Below, one piece after another: positions 31,393 through 43,303 of a stretch of 64,000 nt of DNA. The position numbers and the translations under genes were made by a program. The DNA is from Bugulina stolonifera (Eukaryota > Bryozoa > Gymnolaemata > Cheilostomatida > Bugulidae), in NCBI GenBank assembly GCA_935421135.1, contig OW285190.1, positions 9,372,501 through 9,436,500 on the forward strand, written 5' to 3'. Position 1 is the stretch's first letter; the number at the start of each line of letters is the position of its first letter. The notes below the pieces were generated by a model. It did no database searches, was not told the origin of the DNA, and worked only from the letters and a program-made list of their open reading frames with translations.

Positions 31393-32225
31393 TTGGTAGT
31401 TGTTGATTACTATTCTCGTTTTATTGAAATAGCAAAGTTGAACTCAACAGCCGATCTGTCATTTGGTGTTTTAAGAGTATTTTTGCCCGTCATGGCATAC
31501 CAGAAATGTTGGTTTCAGACAATGGTCCACAGTATGCCTCAGAAGAGTTCAGAAAATTTTCAGCTGATTATGAGTTTTTTCATGTTACTAGCTCACCCAA
31601 GCATGCTCAAGCTAACAGTTTAGCAGAATGTACTGTACAAACAGTAAAACGGCTTCTAAAAAAGGAAGCAGATCCTTACATGGCACTTTTGGCCTATCGC
31701 TCTTCACCTCTAGAGAATGGTCATTCCCCTGCTGAGCTTCTGATGAATAGAAAGCTTCGCACTACCATACCCAGCTTGCCATCGGCACTTGAGCCTCGGG
31801 TGCCTTGCGAGTCAGTTATCCGTGAGAAGGAAACAACGAAGCGTTTAGAGTCTCAAACTCAGTTTAATAGAAGGCACAGAGCAGTAGAGCTACCTCCATT
31901 GCTAGAAGATCAGCAAGTTTAGGTGAGAGACGCGGGGAGAGATGGTAAAGTAGTAGGCCCAGTTCCAAGTCACCCTAGATCATATACAGTTAAAGACAGC
32001 AATGGTAGTATTGTGAGGCGTAATCGTACCAGCTTAGTTAGTAGCGAAACTTCATCTAGCCCAATTGGTGATTCACAGTCAAATCCAGTGGTTCCAGAAT
32101 CCGAGCCAATAGTAAGTAATAGCAGAGGGCAAGAACCAATTGACAATTCCAGCCGTTGTGTGAACTTCCCCATTTCGGCTCCTATGACACTACGGTCAGG
32201 TCGGGTAGTCAAACAGCGTAATTGA
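31393..32225 (+). pseudogene. Integrase core and C-terminal remnant
   Basis: VVVDYYSRFIEIAKL, then after a frameshift SDNGPQYASEEF, the DDE core pattern. The C-terminal part runs to 32225 with an in-frame stop at 31920. Confidence 0.7.
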
Positions 32226-32424
32226 TCAAATCTTTGGTAAACAGTTTGCATCAACCTCACACCTAGCTTTGAAATATGACACATGTTTGTACTAAATTTT
32301 ACTAATCTCTTTTTGTGTAGTTTGTATTTTTTTCATGCATGTTTATGTTATCATAAATTGTAATTATTATTTCTCTTTTTATGATTGTTAGATTAACTGA
32401 TAGTTCATCTTAAAAATAGGGAGA

Positions 32425-32578
32425 TGTTGTATGACTACTGCTACTGACATAGCTATAAGATTATCCTCTAGCAAGCATAGCATATATAGCAGCATGTTGT
32501 ATGGTCAGTTAAGCTTCAGACCTGTTTTAGGACTGACATGTTATGTATGCAATAAACCTTAACCAGTATAATACAACG
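32425..32578 (+). repeat. 3' LTR (154 bp)
   Basis: Begins TGTTGTATGAC after the purine-rich AAAAATAGGGAGA; partner of 28173-28326. Confidence 0.85.
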
Positions 32579-32583
32579 GATAT

Positions 32584-33684
32584 TGTTACTAGAGAAAGAG
32601 TCTCTCTGTATTCAATATCATAACACGTAAATGATAAATCTAATATAGTATAAATTATAATAATAATTATTATTAATTATTATTTTATTATTTATATAAA
32701 AAATAAATAATATAATTTTAATTATAATAGAGGTGAATCAATAATGTTGATATTTTTATGCTAGAATAGGTGGCAATACTATTTGTTTTTGCACATAGTA
32801 TAAGTATTGAATTTCAACAGTTATAGGTATTGCTCTACTATTGCAAACTACTTCCGTGTTTAGTAAGTGAGGCAAAGAGTGAGGTTATGACAAATTCACA
32901 GAGAGCTAGGAAGAATCCTGTCATTGCTTAGTCTGGATGATACTAGTAGAAACTATGTATTTGTATTGAGCTTAGTTTAACTGGTAAGCTAATCATTTTG
33001 TTTGTATTCTCTATTTTTTGTTGTGTTGAGGTGATTCAGTGCTTTCAGAAGTCCAAAAAAGACCACAGGTAATGAAGTTGTATGCTGCCTATTAGTGTAC
33101 TTGCATGTTGCCTATTAGTATACCTGTATGCTGCCTATTAACCTACATGCATGATAGTTTGTCCCGTATTATAGGTAGTTGAATAGTCTTTTTTAGGCAA
33201 TATTATATTTTTAGTTTACGTTGAATTTGCTGTCAGTGTGATTTGATATTTCTCGCTAAGGTTATATTTGGCCATGGATTTAACTTTGAGGCCAATTTTG
33301 ACTGGTGCTACCAATTTATAAAACATTTAGTATTTTTAGAAGATGTTGCCACAAGTGGTGAGAATACTTGTAATACAGTGTTTAGTGATCCAAAGGAAGC
33401 TGGTGAGGAATTTAATTTTGCAAAAATATTACCCTAATTTATATTTTTCATAGATCTACTGCTCGCTGGTGAAGCTGTCTTTTTCTAACATTGCTGTACT
33501 GGTGTTGTGGCAATGTCCTTTGTTTACTTTTCTAGGTGATTTTGCACCATTGGTTCAAACCCCAGTTAGGGCCTGGTGTTTTCATGGATTTGATGCAAGG
33601 CCCTGACAGCTCCCACAGATATATTCCTTAAATTGACAGAACTATAATAGTATTAGAGAAAAGCCAGTGAGTATACATGTATAG
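32584..33684. other. AT-rich gap with one weak open frame
   Basis: A TAATTATTATT-rich run lies at 32640-32710. A 64-codon plus-strand frame at 33243-33437 has protein-like composition and could be an exon or relic, but has no recognised motif. TATGCTGCCTATTAG repeats about three times near 33080-33140. Confidence 0.3.
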
Positions 33685-34457
33685 TGTAATGGTACAGGAC
33701 ATTTATATACGACTCCAGCCACCCGGATGAACTTCATAACACCTTAAGTGCCTAGTAGTTGCCACAGCACTACTCATCTAACAGTTGTACTCTCATACCT
33801 ACATGTAGCTGTTCGTATATCTATACTCAACTGATTGCATGTCTAAACCATTCATTTAATGTCTGCATACATGTGTTTATGTGTTCTACTTAACCATATA
33901 CCATTGTACATTCATGTATGGCAATTACTAAGTCTTTTTGTGCCTTTTATACCCATGTAAAGAGGCTCGACCTCTCAGAATCCATTGATATTCATTTTGT
34001 ACATGAATTGGATGGTTATAAGCAACTATTGTACAACCCGTCGAGCTTCCGGACGCCATGTTGTTGCGCAACTTCCGGACGACCTTACGTCGTCTTTTCC
34101 CGACACTACGACGGGCGGAAGTTCTTATACTATATAAAGGACACTGTTTCATCGTTTGTTGTCTCAGTCTTTGCTTGGCTTTCAATAAAGACACATCTAT
34201 ACTTGATACAGAGACTTTCACTTCCTTTTGTCAGGTCATTTGCTTAGCGAACCGCCTACTAGGTCGGATCACTCTCTTCCATAGTATAGTCTAAAGCCTA
34301 GACTTGGGACCAGATGGGTCGTCTCTGGTAGTACCTGGACTACTGAGACCGCTCGATCTTGCATGTAATGAGAAGGCCTAGAACCACTCATAGGCACTTC
34401 AGTTTTGGGTCGGTAGTCGTCCAAAGACGATTGCAAGAAATACCAAAAACCATTACA
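33685..34457 (+). repeat. 5' LTR, family A (773 bp)
   Basis: Contains TATACTATATAAAGGACACTG (promoter-like) and AATAAAGACACATC (poly(A) signal). Confidence 0.9.
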
Positions 34458-34857
34458 TTGGTGGCAGCAGTGGGATTCTAAGGTCGTACTCTAACAGTAC
34501 AAAGCAGAAGGAAGGTGACCTCGGCCTCGGGTAACTCGACCGACCTCACTCTTCAAGACTTCACCGGCGATTAAGGACTCGGACCCGGGAACCCACATGA
34601 CGAGAAGGTGACAAGAGCTACAGCGCACCCATAATTCTCGTGGTTCCGCTGGATGTAGCCCGACCTACGCCGGATCTTCAGCTAAAGACCGACATCAGAT
34701 TCAAAATAGATTGATGGTACTCTGTACGTCGACTAGGCCGACCCGGCCTAAAAATTTAAAGCAATTTATTCACTACCAGACACTATTATCAAGATAGAGA
34801 CGACACGTCTCACCCATCAGGAGGCTTAATCTACTCAAACAATGACTAGTGAGATAG

Positions 34858-35394
34858 ATGGTACTAGGGCGATACACAGAAGTAGCTCGACCTCCCCCGC
34901 CTCAACCCTCCTTCAAGACACCACAGTTCGACGAACAAGAAGACGTCGAGTTCTTTATAGAACAATTCCTGACGATAGCCGAGGCCAATGATTGGACCCG
35001 GCAGCCATGTACCTACACTTGCGAGAAGCTCCCAAGGGGTCGGCACAAGATCTTCGAAGCCCTACGCGCCCGCTTCGGGTTGACAGATAAGGAAGCTAGA
35101 CTCCAGCTCATACAGCTGCGAAAAGATCCCAGCATGTCTCTACAAGAACATGCCACTCTGGTCAAGAAACTTGTACATGTGGCTTTCCAGGAACTACCCG
35201 CGGCACACCGCCGGGTATTGGCTGTAGAAAACTTCAGCAACTCTCTTGAGGACGAATACCTACAGAGACACTTATTGGCGATAAACCCTAGAGATGTGGA
35301 CTCAGACGTCCGAGCCGGAAATGACTTCCTGCTTGTCAAGGGACCTTCCCGTGGAAGTAAAGCACATCAGATAAGGGCAGTAACAGAACCCTAG
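34858..35394 (+). pseudogene. gag-like protein
   Basis: ATG at 34858. The 178-residue frame has a capsid-like helical pattern (QEDVEFFIEQFLTIAEAN, LQEHATLVKKLVHVAF) resembling gag of the minus-strand element at 62240-62743. The same frame continues past TAG at 35392 and further stops to about 35660, so the original protein was longer. Confidence 0.65.
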
Positions 35395-35783
35395 CCGGAG
35401 ACACCCCAGGTGAATACAATGGACTCCGACCTGACCTGGATCAATGACCTGAAAGAGGCCATCCAGACACTCAGCTGAGAAGTCAGACAGCTCCGAGGAT
35501 TACTAGACGCCCTCAGAACGCCAGGACCACGGAACAGACCCTCCTGGCAGACCAGCAAGAAACCTGGTCAACCTCCTCAACGGACTAATAGGGACAACTC
35601 TCCCACACACCCAGAGCCAAGAGTGCCTGAGTCGGGAAAAGGCTCCGGCCCGAGGCAGTAGAGGCTGACACTCGGGCCCTACAAACTTCTCACTCCTCTC
35701 ATATTTCCATCTCGGAAGAACGTCCAAAGAATCTGGTCGGCAAAGCCGACCCCCCTTCTGAAACAGTAACTCCAGTAACCTAC

Positions 35784-36632
35784 ATGAAGCCGCACGTGCC
35801 TAGCTTATACATGCAGGGACGACTATGCAACCAAGATGTAACCCTACCCTTGGACACAGGCTGTACGACCAACCTGATATCACCTCCCACCCTGAAGAAG
35901 CTGCAGAGACCCGACATAGAGGTCCTACCAGTGCACCAGCCATACAGAAAGATGGCCGATGGGTCGATTCTCAAGTTCGAGGCATTGGTAAGACTACCCA
36001 TGGTAGTCAGTCGCACTTTCAGCCAAGAACTGTTCCTTATCAGCTCCATACCAGAAGACGGCGTCTTAGGAATACCCTACGTGGCTAAGCACCGGTGTTC
36101 TGTTAATTGCAATACCGCTAAGGTATGCACCAGCCGAGATCAATGGCCGTGTGTTGATAGAACGGGAAGCGCCTATAAACCAAGGTCGATGCCTGAGATG
36201 AAGCCTAGTACACCTCCGCCCGACGACGATGACCCATGCCGACGTCCTGGGTACCCACACAGAGGACCAGTGGCCGAGGGAGGAAAAGGATCTTTACCGC
36301 TCAGTACAACTCCGCATGACGTCGATGAACTATGCCGACGCCCTGGCTACCCGATAGGGGGGCTAGAAGCCGAGGGAAGAACAGCGAAGAAGAAGAGGCA
36401 AGTAGAGGACCAGGGCCAACAGGCTAAAAATCCGCGCATCCAAGAGCGTAGCTCAGGTGTAAACCGCCTCGAGGAAGGTGTTGTCGACTTTTTCCCACAC
36501 CCGTTATTCCCACCGCCTGATTGGGGTAGAGGTTCAAAAGGCAGAGCCACCTACGTCCGGATGCTTACGCCCTACGCTAGGGAAAAAAGACCCTTAACAT
36601 ACAGTAGGAAGGCCCGGTGGAAGCGAGGCTGA
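35784..36632 (+). CDS. Retropepsin-like aspartic protease with proline-rich tail
   Basis: 282 codons from ATG 35784. LPLDTGCTTNLIS is the active-site DTG motif and GVLGIPYVAKH a downstream conserved block; the element at 61688-62200 has the same layout (LIDTGSSTNLLS ... DAILDLPYL). The last 130 residues are P- and D-rich with a duplicated CRRPGYP unit, which is unusual for a protease. Confidence 0.7.
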   Translation: MKPHVPSLYMQGRLCNQDVTLPLDTGCTTNLISPPTLKKLQRPDIEVLPVHQPYRKMADGSILKFEALVRLPMVVSRTFSQELFLISSIPEDGVLGIPYVAKHRCSVNCNTAKVCTSRDQWPCVDRTGSAYKPRSMPEMKPSTPPPDDDDPCRRPGYPHRGPVAEGGKGSLPLSTTPHDVDELCRRPGYPIGGLEAEGRTAKKKRQVEDQGQQAKNPRIQERSSGVNRLEEGVVDFFPHPLFPPPDWGRGSKGRATYVRMLTPYAREKRPLTYSRKARWKRG

Positions 36633-36800
36633 CCTCCAGAGGCTGTCACAGACAAGATTTATCCCAAACAGACTGCCAAGACGACTACCTGTCACAGACC
36701 GACACGGCGTGACCCGTGTTTACTCCCTAACTTAGCAGACAGATCCGGTGACCCAGACAACCTTGACATCAAAGTAGATCTAGCTACACAAGTCAGACAA

Positions 36801-37898
36801 GTGCACTTCTGCCACCGCGAAGATCCATTGCATGGTGAGAAGTTAGTTAGTGCAGACATTACGTCGCCCATTACAGGGAGAACCAGGGCAGTCCACACTT
36901 ATATAAAAGGCCAGGATCCAGATAGATCCCTCAGTCCTCCAGTCGCCGTCTCTCAATCAACACTCAGTCAGACAACAGATCACTCCACTTGGATGTCATC
37001 TATAGAAGCAGTGCCCTCCCTAGTCAGCCTACCGATAGACTTATCAGGTGAGCCAATAGACTTGGATGAAGTACTGTTGTTCTTGGACGACGGGGATCTG
37101 TATTCGGATCTCGGGAACTCCTCGAGGAATGAGGTCGAGCCAGTCGCTTCGGGTCATACTGAAGTGCCCTTGGCCCTCCAGGACGACACCGCCCCACCCG
37201 CCTTAGACACGCACCGCCTCTCCTCCGGGACTATCTCGGACACGAATACCTCCTTCACTGATTCTGTTGGACTCATCACCGAGTCGGACGACCTGGACCG
37301 GTCGACCTACGCAAATCTCGATAATCTATATAGTGATTCGCCTCTCATATCTACACTTTCTCTTATAGAGACCACCTCTTCAGAGACTCTAGTACCACAG
37401 TCTCAACTTTGCTGGATCTCTCCACGGACCAGCAGTGATATACGTCGGACAGCCCGATGTAAAGGAAGGAACTCCTATTGTCGATTATGCAGACTGGAAG
37501 GGACAGAGAACATCATCAGGGCTCATGTACGCCAACACTTTACCCGGTTCTTCTGTTCCTGTGGAGTCAGCGCCCATGATGCAGACACTGTCTACCGACA
37601 CCGGAGTCAGACAGACCATGGCGCCATCCAGTATGAAGTGGATCCACACATGTTCCAGCTTTTCCTCAAGGCAATGAAGCTAGACAAGAGGGTCGCCTAC
37701 CCCTCATGCTTCCCAGCAGACGTAGGACCTAAACCTTTCAGTATACCAGCTCCACCAGAAACTGAAGCCAGAGCGGCAGTGGTGTGGCTAACACCTCCAC
37801 TTGCCCCCAAGAAAACCCACAAAAAAATTGCCATGGGAGCGGCTGGGCAGTCCAAAGTGACCCAAGTTCAATACCGGCCCGCCTGCCTTGGACCATAG
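36801..37898 (+). CDS. Accessory ORF with Ser/Thr-rich region and zinc fingers
   Basis: A 365-codon frame occupying the place where reverse transcriptase should be. The first 200 residues are S/T/D-rich and disordered. Then CRLCRLEGTENIIRAHVRQH is a C2H2-like finger and CSCGVSAHDADTVYRHRSQT a second cysteine/histidine cluster. I recognise no known retrotransposon protein. Start codon uncertain. Confidence 0.5.
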   Translation: MHFCHREDPLHGEKLVSADITSPITGRTRAVHTYIKGQDPDRSLSPPVAVSQSTLSQTTDHSTWMSSIEAVPSLVSLPIDLSGEPIDLDEVLLFLDDGDLYSDLGNSSRNEVEPVASGHTEVPLALQDDTAPPALDTHRLSSGTISDTNTSFTDSVGLITESDDLDRSTYANLDNLYSDSPLISTLSLIETTSSETLVPQSQLCWISPRTSSDIRRTARCKGRNSYCRLCRLEGTENIIRAHVRQHFTRFFCSCGVSAHDADTVYRHRSQTDHGAIQYEVDPHMFQLFLKAMKLDKRVAYPSCFPADVGPKPFSIPAPPETEARAAVVWLTPPLAPKKTHKKIAMGAAGQSKVTQVQYRPACLGP

Positions 37899-38290
37899 AG
37901 GGACTGATACTTATGACATACCCAAACGCCGGCCCCGGCCGCACAATGCTAGATCCGGATCAGACAAGGCCGTCCCATTGTCGATCAGCCATCCAGATGC
38001 TAAAAACACAAAAAAAGACTCTCGAATTCCGCACACCTACGGCGGAGTTCCATAAAGAAAGAGAACGATTGTGTGCTACTTTAAGCAATCGTATCGGACG
38101 CCTCCGGCACCAGTTATGCATACTCCAACAGAAGCTTCTCCACTCACATGTTCGAGACAGACTCACCATAGTTCAGCAGACTGAAGCCGAACAAGACGAA
38201 ATATCCCTCCACCAACGGCTCACGGAGCAGATCCTTAGACATACTCGAAGAGATAATGCTAACAATCGGGGGGAGGCGGGGGCTATGTAA
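37784..38290 (+). CDS. Accessory ORF with C-terminal coiled coil
   Basis: Overlaps the zinc-finger frame in a different phase. From about 37990 it encodes a heptad-like helical segment (ERLCATLSNRIGRLRHQLC, EQDEISLHQRLTEQIL) ending at TAA next to the 3' LTR. It may be the C-terminus of the preceding frame after a frameshift. Confidence 0.45.
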   Translation: MANTSTCPQENPQKNCHGSGWAVQSDPSSIPARLPWTIEGLILMTYPNAGPGRTMLDPDQTRPSHCRSAIQMLKTQKKTLEFRTPTAEFHKERERLCATLSNRIGRLRHQLCILQQKLLHSHVRDRLTIVQQTEAEQDEISLHQRLTEQILRHTRRDNANNRGEAGAM

Positions 38291-39077
38291 TGGTACAGGA
38301 CATTTACATGTATATACGACTCCAGCCACCCGGATGAACCTCATAGCACCTCAAGTGCCTAGTAGTTGCCACAGCACTACTCATCTAACACTTGTACTCT
38401 CATACTTAGCTGTTCGTATATCTATACTCAACTGATTGCATGTCTAAACCATCCATTTAATGTCTGCATACATGTATTTATGTGTTCTACTTAACCATAT
38501 ACTCTTGTACATACTTGTCTGATAATTACTAAGTCTTTTAGTGTCTTTTATACCCATGTAAAGAGGCCTGACCTCTCAGAATCACTTAATATTCATTTTG
38601 TACATGAATTGAAAGATTATAAGCAATTTTTGTACAACCCAACCTATTTTGGGTCGGCCGTCGGGCTTCTGGCCGCCATGTTGTTGCGCAACTTCCGGAC
38701 GACCTTACGTCGTCTTTTCCTGACACTATGTCGGGCGGAAGTTCTTATACTATATAAAGGACACTGTTTAATCGTTTGTTGTCTCAGTCTTTGCTTGGCT
38801 TTCAATAAAGACACATATATACTTGATACAGAGACTTTCACTTCCTTTTTTCAGGTCATTCGCTTAGCGAACCGCCTACTAGGTCGGATCACTCTCTTTC
38901 ATAGTATAGTCCGAAGGCTAGACTTGGGACCAGATGGGTCATCTCTGGTAGTACTTGGACTACTGAAACCGCTCAATCTTTCATGTAATGAGAAGGCCTA
39001 GCACCACTCATAGGCACTTCAGTTTTGGGTCGGTAGTCGTCCAAGGACGACCGCACAAAATACCAAAAACCATTACA
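38286..39077 (+). repeat. 3' LTR, family A (792 bp)
   Basis: Partner of 33685-34457, with small indels. Confidence 0.9.
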
Positions 39078-39455
39078 ATATAATGTAAACTGGTAAAACT
39101 CCCTTACACAGGTATGTATTTTTATAGGCTTCAACCTTTGACCTCTTCCTTATAGCTGTTGTTCAAATAACATTTTACTGGTGCGATATACTAAAGTCTA
39201 CATGTAGGGTGTGACAAGGAAAATACATGTATTTTATTGTATAATACTTTTGTTCCTTATAGTTATGTTGATAAGCTTCAACTCCTTCCCTTCTCTAATA
39301 TTGATGTCAGTGTCATAGCTGTTTTGTTGAATTACTATAGTTTTCATACTGTTGCAGTTACATGTTGTTGTTGTTTGTGTTTTTTTACTTTTGACAAAAT
39401 ATACTGTAAAATGTTGCAGTTCAGCATTTTGTAATAAATAAAGAAATTGTTTTCT
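39078..39455. other. Unassigned AT-rich gap
   Basis: No gene, repeat or terminal structure recognised. Confidence 0.4.
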
Positions 39456-40250
39456 CTTTGACTACATTGTATTGTGCTAAAACAGCCTCCGTGGTAATGG
39501 CACCTAGGCCAGCCACACTGACAATATTGTTAGCTGACATTTCAACTATCTTATCCATATCCATATTTATCCCTGCATTCATTATTATCTTATATATACT
39601 GCGTGTCTTATATACATACATGTATCTGTACTAGCAATCAAGCCTTGGGATTACATTCTATTGCAACTTGGTTTTTCCCACATTTATATACTTATTTAGT
39701 AATTGTCTGTTCTTGCTTGATTGTGAATTATTAGAGTCTTTTTACCACATTATATAGTAACTTCGTGGCCGACCTTATAGATTTAGCTCATAATTATATA
39801 TGACATGTTTCTCCTTATTGTAAGCACATTTTGTGCAAAGGCCGACCTTTTTATGTGGCCGAGTCGGGCGGAACCAGACATATTGTTGCGTAAGTTCCGG
39901 AGCCGACCCCATGTCGGATAACCGACACCATGTCAGGCCCTTTTGGCCGAAAGTTTGTTATGTATATAAGGCAGTGCATTTTCTGTATTGAATCAGTTGT
40001 TGATTGCGCTTGAATACGGCAACATCTCCTAACTCAACCTACAGAGGCTTACTCTTTAGGCGGGTAACTCCACCTGAGAATCCTTTGGATTCAGTACGGC
40101 TCGAGTTCACCTCATCCTAGGCTAAGCATACCTCTATCCACCCCTTAGGCTTAGGCCAATCCCGGGTTCTAATGAACCTAGCGTCGGACTTAGGTTCTCA
40201 AGGTTAGATCTTCTTTCTCTGCACTCCCTCGGAGTATAAACGGTTCTAAT
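39456..40250 (+). mobile_element. LTR-like copy, family B, truncated
   Basis: Shares with 18572-19606 AACTTGGTTTTTCCCACAT, GTTGTTGATTGCGCTTGAAT, GGCGGGTAACTCCA and GTACGGCTCGAGTTCA. Stops after CTCGGAGTATAAACG, where other copies continue. Confidence 0.6.
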
Positions 40251-40373
40251 TGATACACATTCTATAGACAAGTCTGTTTGAATCAAATTTAGTACTTTTG
40301 TTGACAGGTCTTTTCACAGTCGCAGTGCTGTTCCACTTGGAACTTACAAATAGTCAGGGGTGGGAGTCGATAG

Positions 40374-41011
40374 TTTTAACTCATTCAGTACCAGCTTCGG
40401 ATATATCCCACGCAAGAACTATACTCTAAATTTTTGCAACCACCTTTACATTAAGAAGCAAATTACTAAACCTACTAATCCTTCAAGCTTTGGGATTGAT
40501 TATAAATAACCCAATAAGCCCCAGAACTAAAGTAGCTGCAAGAAATAGCTACTAATATGCCTGCATGTTGGTCCTAGGCTGAAATATTAGGGTGGCCAGC
40601 AGCTCAGCAGCAGGAATTCTATAATTTAGTGGTTCAGCTTTATACACTTCATACTTCATGCCACTGAACAGTTTTGTGTGTAAAATGTGTGGTGTTAGAG
40701 TTTCAGCAGTCAGATATTTTGAAAAATACTAAAGCTCCATCAACATACTGATATGTAGGCAGAAGTGGGAGTTTCATGATATTTTACTATTTTTCAACAA
40801 TAGCAGTTGTGTTGCTATATATGCTCTGGGTCACCATCTATATCTGTTTTGTTATTAGAGCTATCAATATGAAACATACCAATTTTTTAGAACAAGACTA
40901 GCTGATTCCAGATCTATAATCAAATTTAATGTAGCCTAAGCAGTTAAGATAGAGTAGGCTCATAAATATGCCTCGTTTTCCAAAAATTAGCCGGTACTGA
41001 ATGAGTTAAAA
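40374..41011. mobile_element. piggyBac-type MITE (TTAA) nested in the hAT element
   Basis: Termini TTTTAACTCATTCAGTACC and GGTACTGAATGAGTTAAAA are perfect inverted repeats with TTAA as target duplication. CTCATTCAGTACC resembles the CCCATTGAGTGCC-like ends of piggyBac elements. No coding capacity. Confidence 0.75.
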
Positions 41012-41752
41012 ATAGAGAAATATGTGCTATTAGCTATTCACTACAAGAATAGAGAATCTGCCTATGTTATAGTGAAATTTAAATATAGAGAATAGCTTTC
41101 ATATCCGCTGAATCGCTATTAATTAGAAGTTGTCTTCTCTCAAATCAGATTTGAGGGAGCAATTCAAAGGCGCCCATTTATTTCCATGGAAGTTAAAAAG
41201 CACAAACACAGCTATTTCTTGTTTACTTCTCTTCAGCTACATTGCTTTGCAGAGTTCATATTGTGTTTACATGTATATTATTTTCTACAATGCACACTAG
41301 GGCTTCGTCATGGATTTGAAAGATCATTGATAACGTGATAAGAAGGTATCAGGGTAGCAGCAACATACTCAATGTAATATAGCCAAGTCAGATGCATGTG
41401 TATTAGGCATCACATATATAACCTTCAAATTGTCTGTCTGTGGAAATTGTAGAAGCATTAGTGTTGTACAGTTGTACATGTACTATTGGAGCAGTAATAC
41501 ATGTACAAAGTAAAATTTAGACTTATCTCCCCATGATTTTCTGTCAATGTCTAAAATATTATATATTTGTGGTTAAACCGGTAGTATTTTAGACTTCTAA
41601 TATAAAAGTATTCTCTACACATACTATAATCTATTCTTTGTATGTTTTTTCTTTGTGTAGACTATGTTTTTGAAGTCAAAAAGCTTTAAACACCCATATA
41701 ATCCTGATATTAAATTGAGTTGGTTAGCAATTTCACGAAGTGGAATGGTTAA

Positions 41753-42507
41753 AGGTGGACTGTACTGAAAATTTCAGAATGTTTGTCACCAAATTAACTA
41801 TGTTAGTATTACTACTTGATACCTATACAAACATATCTAAACTGTTTTAGTAGTAGCTAATAGAGGCTAAACTGCAAAAAAGTAACCCCAAAATTTCTAA
41901 AATAACCATAGTGATGTCAGCATTAGGAGTTATCTCCACCTAGTTTTATGTCAATTCTCAAAACTTCTTCTTTGATTATCTCAACTCTGACACACTATAT
42001 AGAAGCAATATTGAGTTCTCACAAATGTTTTATAAGAAATACAGTGTTCCTTCAATAAAACAGATGCTAGCAATTATTAGTACTACGTTCTACATGTTCA
42101 ACACACCAGTCTAATAAGTAGGCATGTTATTCATGAGATAAACAAGTAGCCTATTGACCAATCAAATTGCAAACTCAAAAGTCATTTGATAATTTTTTAC
42201 AACAAATTGTACTTTTTATTGTCTAGGAATATTAACTAGCATTTGTTCTACATACCCATTTTTTCGTTTTGTGATATGCCTAGTGCAACAAGGATAAAAT
42301 CTCAATTAAAATTTTCTGTTTATAATAACACAATGCCTGGTCTGGCATTCACTCCCTGCAATGATGTATTTCACTAGTTTTAGCAGAGCTGGGTACCATG
42401 ATGACATCATAGAGCCCAGCTGGTATTGTGCTAACTGGTTCAGCTGCTACTAGGCTTTCTAATGGTGCATTCAGTTTATAACCTCAAAATTTCAGTACAG
42501 TCCACCT
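41753..42507. mobile_element. Second TTAA MITE nested in the hAT element
   Basis: Ends AGGTGGACTGTACTGAAA and TTTCAGTACAGTCCACCT, flanked by TTAA on both sides (41749-41752 and 42508-42511). 755 bp, no gene. Different ends from the first TTAA MITE. Confidence 0.75.
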
Positions 42508-42724
42508 TTAAGACGTCAAGGAATGGCTGCAGCCGCAATGGCACTAGTTACTAGCTACTAGCTAATAGCAGATTGGGCGGAAAATAAAAGCGTATTAGTT
42601 GAAACGCTATCAAAAATTGTCAGAAATTGAAAGAAGCGTGTCACAGCAGTTCGCTGCTGCAAAAGAAGAGATTAGCATAGTCGAATAGCGTTTCAAACGT
42701 GCTAGTCCCACCCCTGCAAATAGT

Positions 42725-43303
42725 CCAGTGAAGCGTCGGGCACCAAACCGATATTAGTGATTTGCAATTAGGGCAAGATCACTACTGGCGCTATTTAATG
42801 AAATATTTAGTAAGGGCGGCTCTACTGATCATGGCCTAGTCATGAGAGCGCCAACTTTTATGCCGGACATCAAAGTTCAACTTTCAGAAAGGTTATTGGG
42901 GTGTTAGGAATGGTATCTAACTTTAAAGTGTTCGTGCACCACTTCAATTACCCACATGTAGGAGAAGTTCGCCATTGTTGAACTTCCATTTCCAACCCAA
43001 AAATGGAAAAATTTTGATTTGTTTAAACCGATTCTTTATTACCTGGTATTAACATAGTGTGAAGTAAAACAGCGTAAGTTAGGACTCTGCTGGTAAACAG
43101 TCAGTATTTCATGTTTGTTATACACTACTTGTACGTGTAAGCTTTGCGTCAAATTAGACCATCAAATTGCTGTATCTGCGTTCGTTGAAAAGTAGCTATT
43201 GCAGGGCTGTTAATTTCAGGAGCAGTAGGAAGGCACTGCGCCCCTGTTGTCAACATGAAATGACGTAAAAACACTACTTTTGGAAACTGAGCACCGTTTT
43301 CCT
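42725..43303. other. Unassigned gap
   Basis: No feature recognised. Confidence 0.4.

Larger units (their letters stand above)
28168..32583 (+). mobile_element. Gypsy-type LTR retrotransposon with 5-bp duplication, decayed
   Basis: Element 28173-32578, flanked by GATAT at 28168-28172 and 32579-32583. Two 154-bp LTRs bound gag, protease, reverse transcriptase, RNase H and integrase in Gypsy order. The coding region has several stops and frameshifts, so the copy is dead. Confidence 0.9.
33685..39077 (+). mobile_element. LTR retrotransposon with gag-protease but no RT/integrase
   Basis: LTRs at 33685-34457 and 38286-39077 begin TGTAATGG and end CCATTACA. A primer-binding-like TTGGTGGCAGCAGTGGGA follows the 5' LTR and a purine tract GGGGGGAGGCGGGGG precedes the 3' LTR. 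Flanks are ATAG and ATAT, a probable mutated 4-bp duplication. Inside are gag-like and protease-like frames, then a zinc-finger frame and a coiled-coil frame; no reverse transcriptase, RNase H or integrase motif is visible in 3.8 kb. Likely non-autonomous. Confidence 0.85.
40347..42724. mobile_element. Non-autonomous hAT-type transposon
   Basis: Element 40355-42716 with termini CAGGGGTGGGA / TCCCACCCCTG and a perfect 8-bp duplication CAAATAGT at 40347-40354 and 42717-42724, both hAT hallmarks. No transposase frame in 2.36 kb. Near its right end is CAGCAGTTCGCTGCTG, a strong UUCG-type hairpin. Two TTAA MITEs are nested in it. Confidence 0.88.
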
